The position numbers were made by a program, and so were the translations under genes. 64,000 bases of DNA from Clavelina lepadiformis (taxonomy: Eukaryota; Chordata; Ascidiacea; Aplousobranchia; Clavelinidae): assembly GCF_947623445.1 (NCBI RefSeq), contig NC_135240.1:23374001-23438000 (forward strand). The letters are read 5' to 3'. Shown here in pieces: positions 62,586 through 64,000 of this stretch. The notes beneath the pieces are model-generated. The model saw only the letters and a program-made list of their open reading frames with translations, did not search any database and was not told the origin of the DNA. The first letter of the stretch is position 1. Every line of letters begins with the position of its first letter.

Positions 62586-63273
62586 CTGAAGTATTTTTTA
62601 TACTACAAGTGGATTACCTTTTACACTATTTTGTCCTGGTGAAGTAAAATATTATCATTTCAGGACTTTGCATTTGTATGCTTTATATTTAAGTATAATA
62701 CATTTTTGATTTCATTGTGCCTTTACTGACTTACAGTACAAGTAAGTCATCTTTGATTTGCTTTAATGTAGGGTTTGTGCAATAAGTCTTTTGATAACTT
62801 TTGATAACTTTGTCACTTCAACTAACTTTAATTCATGTTTTAAGTAGTACAGATTTATATATGTATCAATATCTCATAAGTCATACTATATTGTACATCA
62901 AATGGTAGCAAATTTCACAGATTCAAGCTTGCATAACACAATCTATGTATATATTTCGGGTTCATCAGAGATATACTTCTCACCTTCATTTAGAATTATT
63001 TATTGCGTCATAATATTAAGATATGCTGCTTATAAACAACTTTTTCTGCAATGCTCATTAATATTTGTGATTTTTGTTCAGAATGAGTCAGTTATTCTAT
63101 TCAATGTCATCCTTTTTCTTAAATGTAATTCTTGTGGTATTACAAATTATCTTAATATGTTGCATGTGTTATGAAGTCTGAATATGTTAAGCATGATATG
63201 TAAGTATTTAAATATATCATATGTGTGTACTGTCAAACCAGGCATTGTAAATGTTTCAGAGAAAATAGAAAAA
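62586..63273 (+). other. spacer between SLC11A and AP4M1
   Basis: 688 bases of AT-rich sequence: the SLC11A 3' UTR and AP4M1 promoter/5' UTR. No gene. A perfect 8-bp stem with a 7-base loop lies at 62727-62749. Confidence 0.5.
62727..62749 (+). promoter_or_regulatory. hairpin in SLC11A 3' region
   Basis: tgacttac pairs exactly with gtaagtca around the loop agtacaa. Vertebrate DMT1 mRNA carries an iron-responsive element in its 3' UTR. This hairpin has a CAGTAC near its top but lacks the canonical CAGUGN loop and the bulged C, so it is not a standard IRE. Confidence 0.25.
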
Positions 63274-64000
63274 ATGTTAAATGGGGTGTTTTTTTCAAGC
63301 CTTGCTGGCGAGACACTTATACAAAAACAACTTCTTTCTTCAACTGTGAAATGGCAACCTGAGGTTTTTGCTGGTTGGTTGAAAAAGTGCAATGTTGGGC
63401 CTCCGAAATGTGCTGTACATAATGGGATGCATTACATTCACATCCGATCTGGCAAGGTTTATATTGTGGTCGTGACAGATAGTAGTAATGCCTCTCCCTT
63501 TGTTATTGTGGACTATTTGCATAGATTGTCCGAAATTTTAACTGATCTACTGGGAACACCCACACCGGAATCATTGTTGGATAACATTGGACTTGTCTAT
63601 GAACTTCTCAGTGAGTCAACCTGCGCGGGGTTTCCAAAACTAACTGATACAACGAAGCTTAAGCCTTTTCTTTCAAGTACAGTTATTCAACCAAATAAAT
63701 CTGATGATTTGCTAAGTATGTTGCCAGATAATCTATTCGGCATTGCTGAAAAAGAAAAACGTGAAATTCCTAGTCAGTCATCCAAGAAGCCATTGCTTAA
63801 TAACAAAATTGAAACTCAGAAAAATGAAGTCTACATTGACTTGATCGAAACCTTGTCTGTTATTTTTGACGCAAGTGGAAATTTAATGCTCTGCAATATC
63901 ATTGGGAAACTAAATGTAAAAAGCTATTTGTCCGGTGATGCAAACATGACCATTTCATTTAATCAGCCAAATGGTGAACTTTCCCAAGCTATTACTCATT
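63274..64000 (+). CDS. AP4M1: AP-4 complex subunit mu, 5' part (runs off window)
   Basis: The mu subunit of the AP-4 adaptor, which sorts cargo such as ATG9A out of the trans-Golgi network. The frame is open from the ATG of MLNGVFFSSLAGETLIQKQ to the window end, 242 codons, with no stop and no splice site needed. The N-terminal longin-type domain shows FFSSLAGETLIQKQLL (human FFILSSKGDPLIYKDF), NGMHYIHIRSGKVYIVVVT and SPFVIVDYLHRLSEILTDL, then NIGLVYELLSEST. The mu-homology domain begins at QKNEVYIDLIETLSVIFDA with GNLMLCNIIGKLNVKSYLSG. These match AP4M1 better than the mu1/2/3 paralogues that I know. The C-terminal cargo-binding half is outside the window. The segment seen lacks introns, like the two genes before it. 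Confidence 0.88.
   Translation, partial: MLNGVFFSSLAGETLIQKQLLSSTVKWQPEVFAGWLKKCNVGPPKCAVHNGMHYIHIRSGKVYIVVVTDSSNASPFVIVDYLHRLSEILTDLLGTPTPESLLDNIGLVYELLSESTCAGFPKLTDTTKLKPFLSSTVIQPNKSDDLLSMLPDNLFGIAEKEKREIPSQSSKKPLLNNKIETQKNEVYIDLIETLSVIFDASGNLMLCNIIGKLNVKSYLSGDANMTISFNQPNGELSQAITH

Overview
The window is a 64 kb piece of animal nuclear DNA. It is AT-rich, its genes have many short introns, and all the proteins I could identify are bilaterian. The small genes and introns, the many small DNA-transposon relics and the divergence of the proteins from vertebrates suggest an invertebrate deuterostome, most likely an ascidian tunicate. That placement is an inference; no single feature here proves it.

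Layout. On the left, the plus strand carries the last exon of an IL-17-receptor-like gene (11-888), DCTN4 (5136-7772) and a C19orf12 homologue (8846-9409). TES (testin) lies on the minus strand (11390-16676). SRP68 (21335-25101) and ANKRD10 (28303-37805) are on the plus strand, and RAD9 is on the minus strand (38966-42921). A small single-pass membrane protein with tyrosine and proline motifs (47631-48567) follows on the plus strand. GMPPA (49756-52308) and ATG7 (52720-54798) are on the minus strand. SLC11A/NRAMP (60786-62585) and the 5' part of AP4M1 (63274 to the window end) are on the plus strand. I built exon models by hand from splice sites, reading frame and remembered family sequences. 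For DCTN4, C19orf12, TES, SRP68, RAD9 and GMPPA the exon lengths sum to whole codon counts.

The genes are mostly housekeeping: dynein cargo adaptor, signal recognition particle, 9-1-1 DNA-damage clamp, GDP-mannose control, autophagy E1, metal transport, AP-4 sorting and focal adhesion. They do not form one pathway. ATG7, SLC11A and the visible part of AP4M1 are uninterrupted by introns, while all fully visible genes to their left are split.

Non-coding space holds at least five hAT-type miniature elements, each with terminal inverted repeats and an 8-bp target duplication (four exact, one with one mismatch). It also holds a 369-bp fold-back repeat, a tRNA-derived SINE-like copy, a fossil Penelope-like fragment with a hammerhead-like RNA motif, and two dispersed repeat families. 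I saw no tRNA, rRNA or CRISPR array.

The observations I rate highest are the transmembrane adaptor-like protein, a proline-rich insertion in testin with two Ena/VASP-type motifs, the run of intronless genes, the four phase-1 3' exons of ANKRD10, and the loss of zinc-ligand cysteines in DCTN4.
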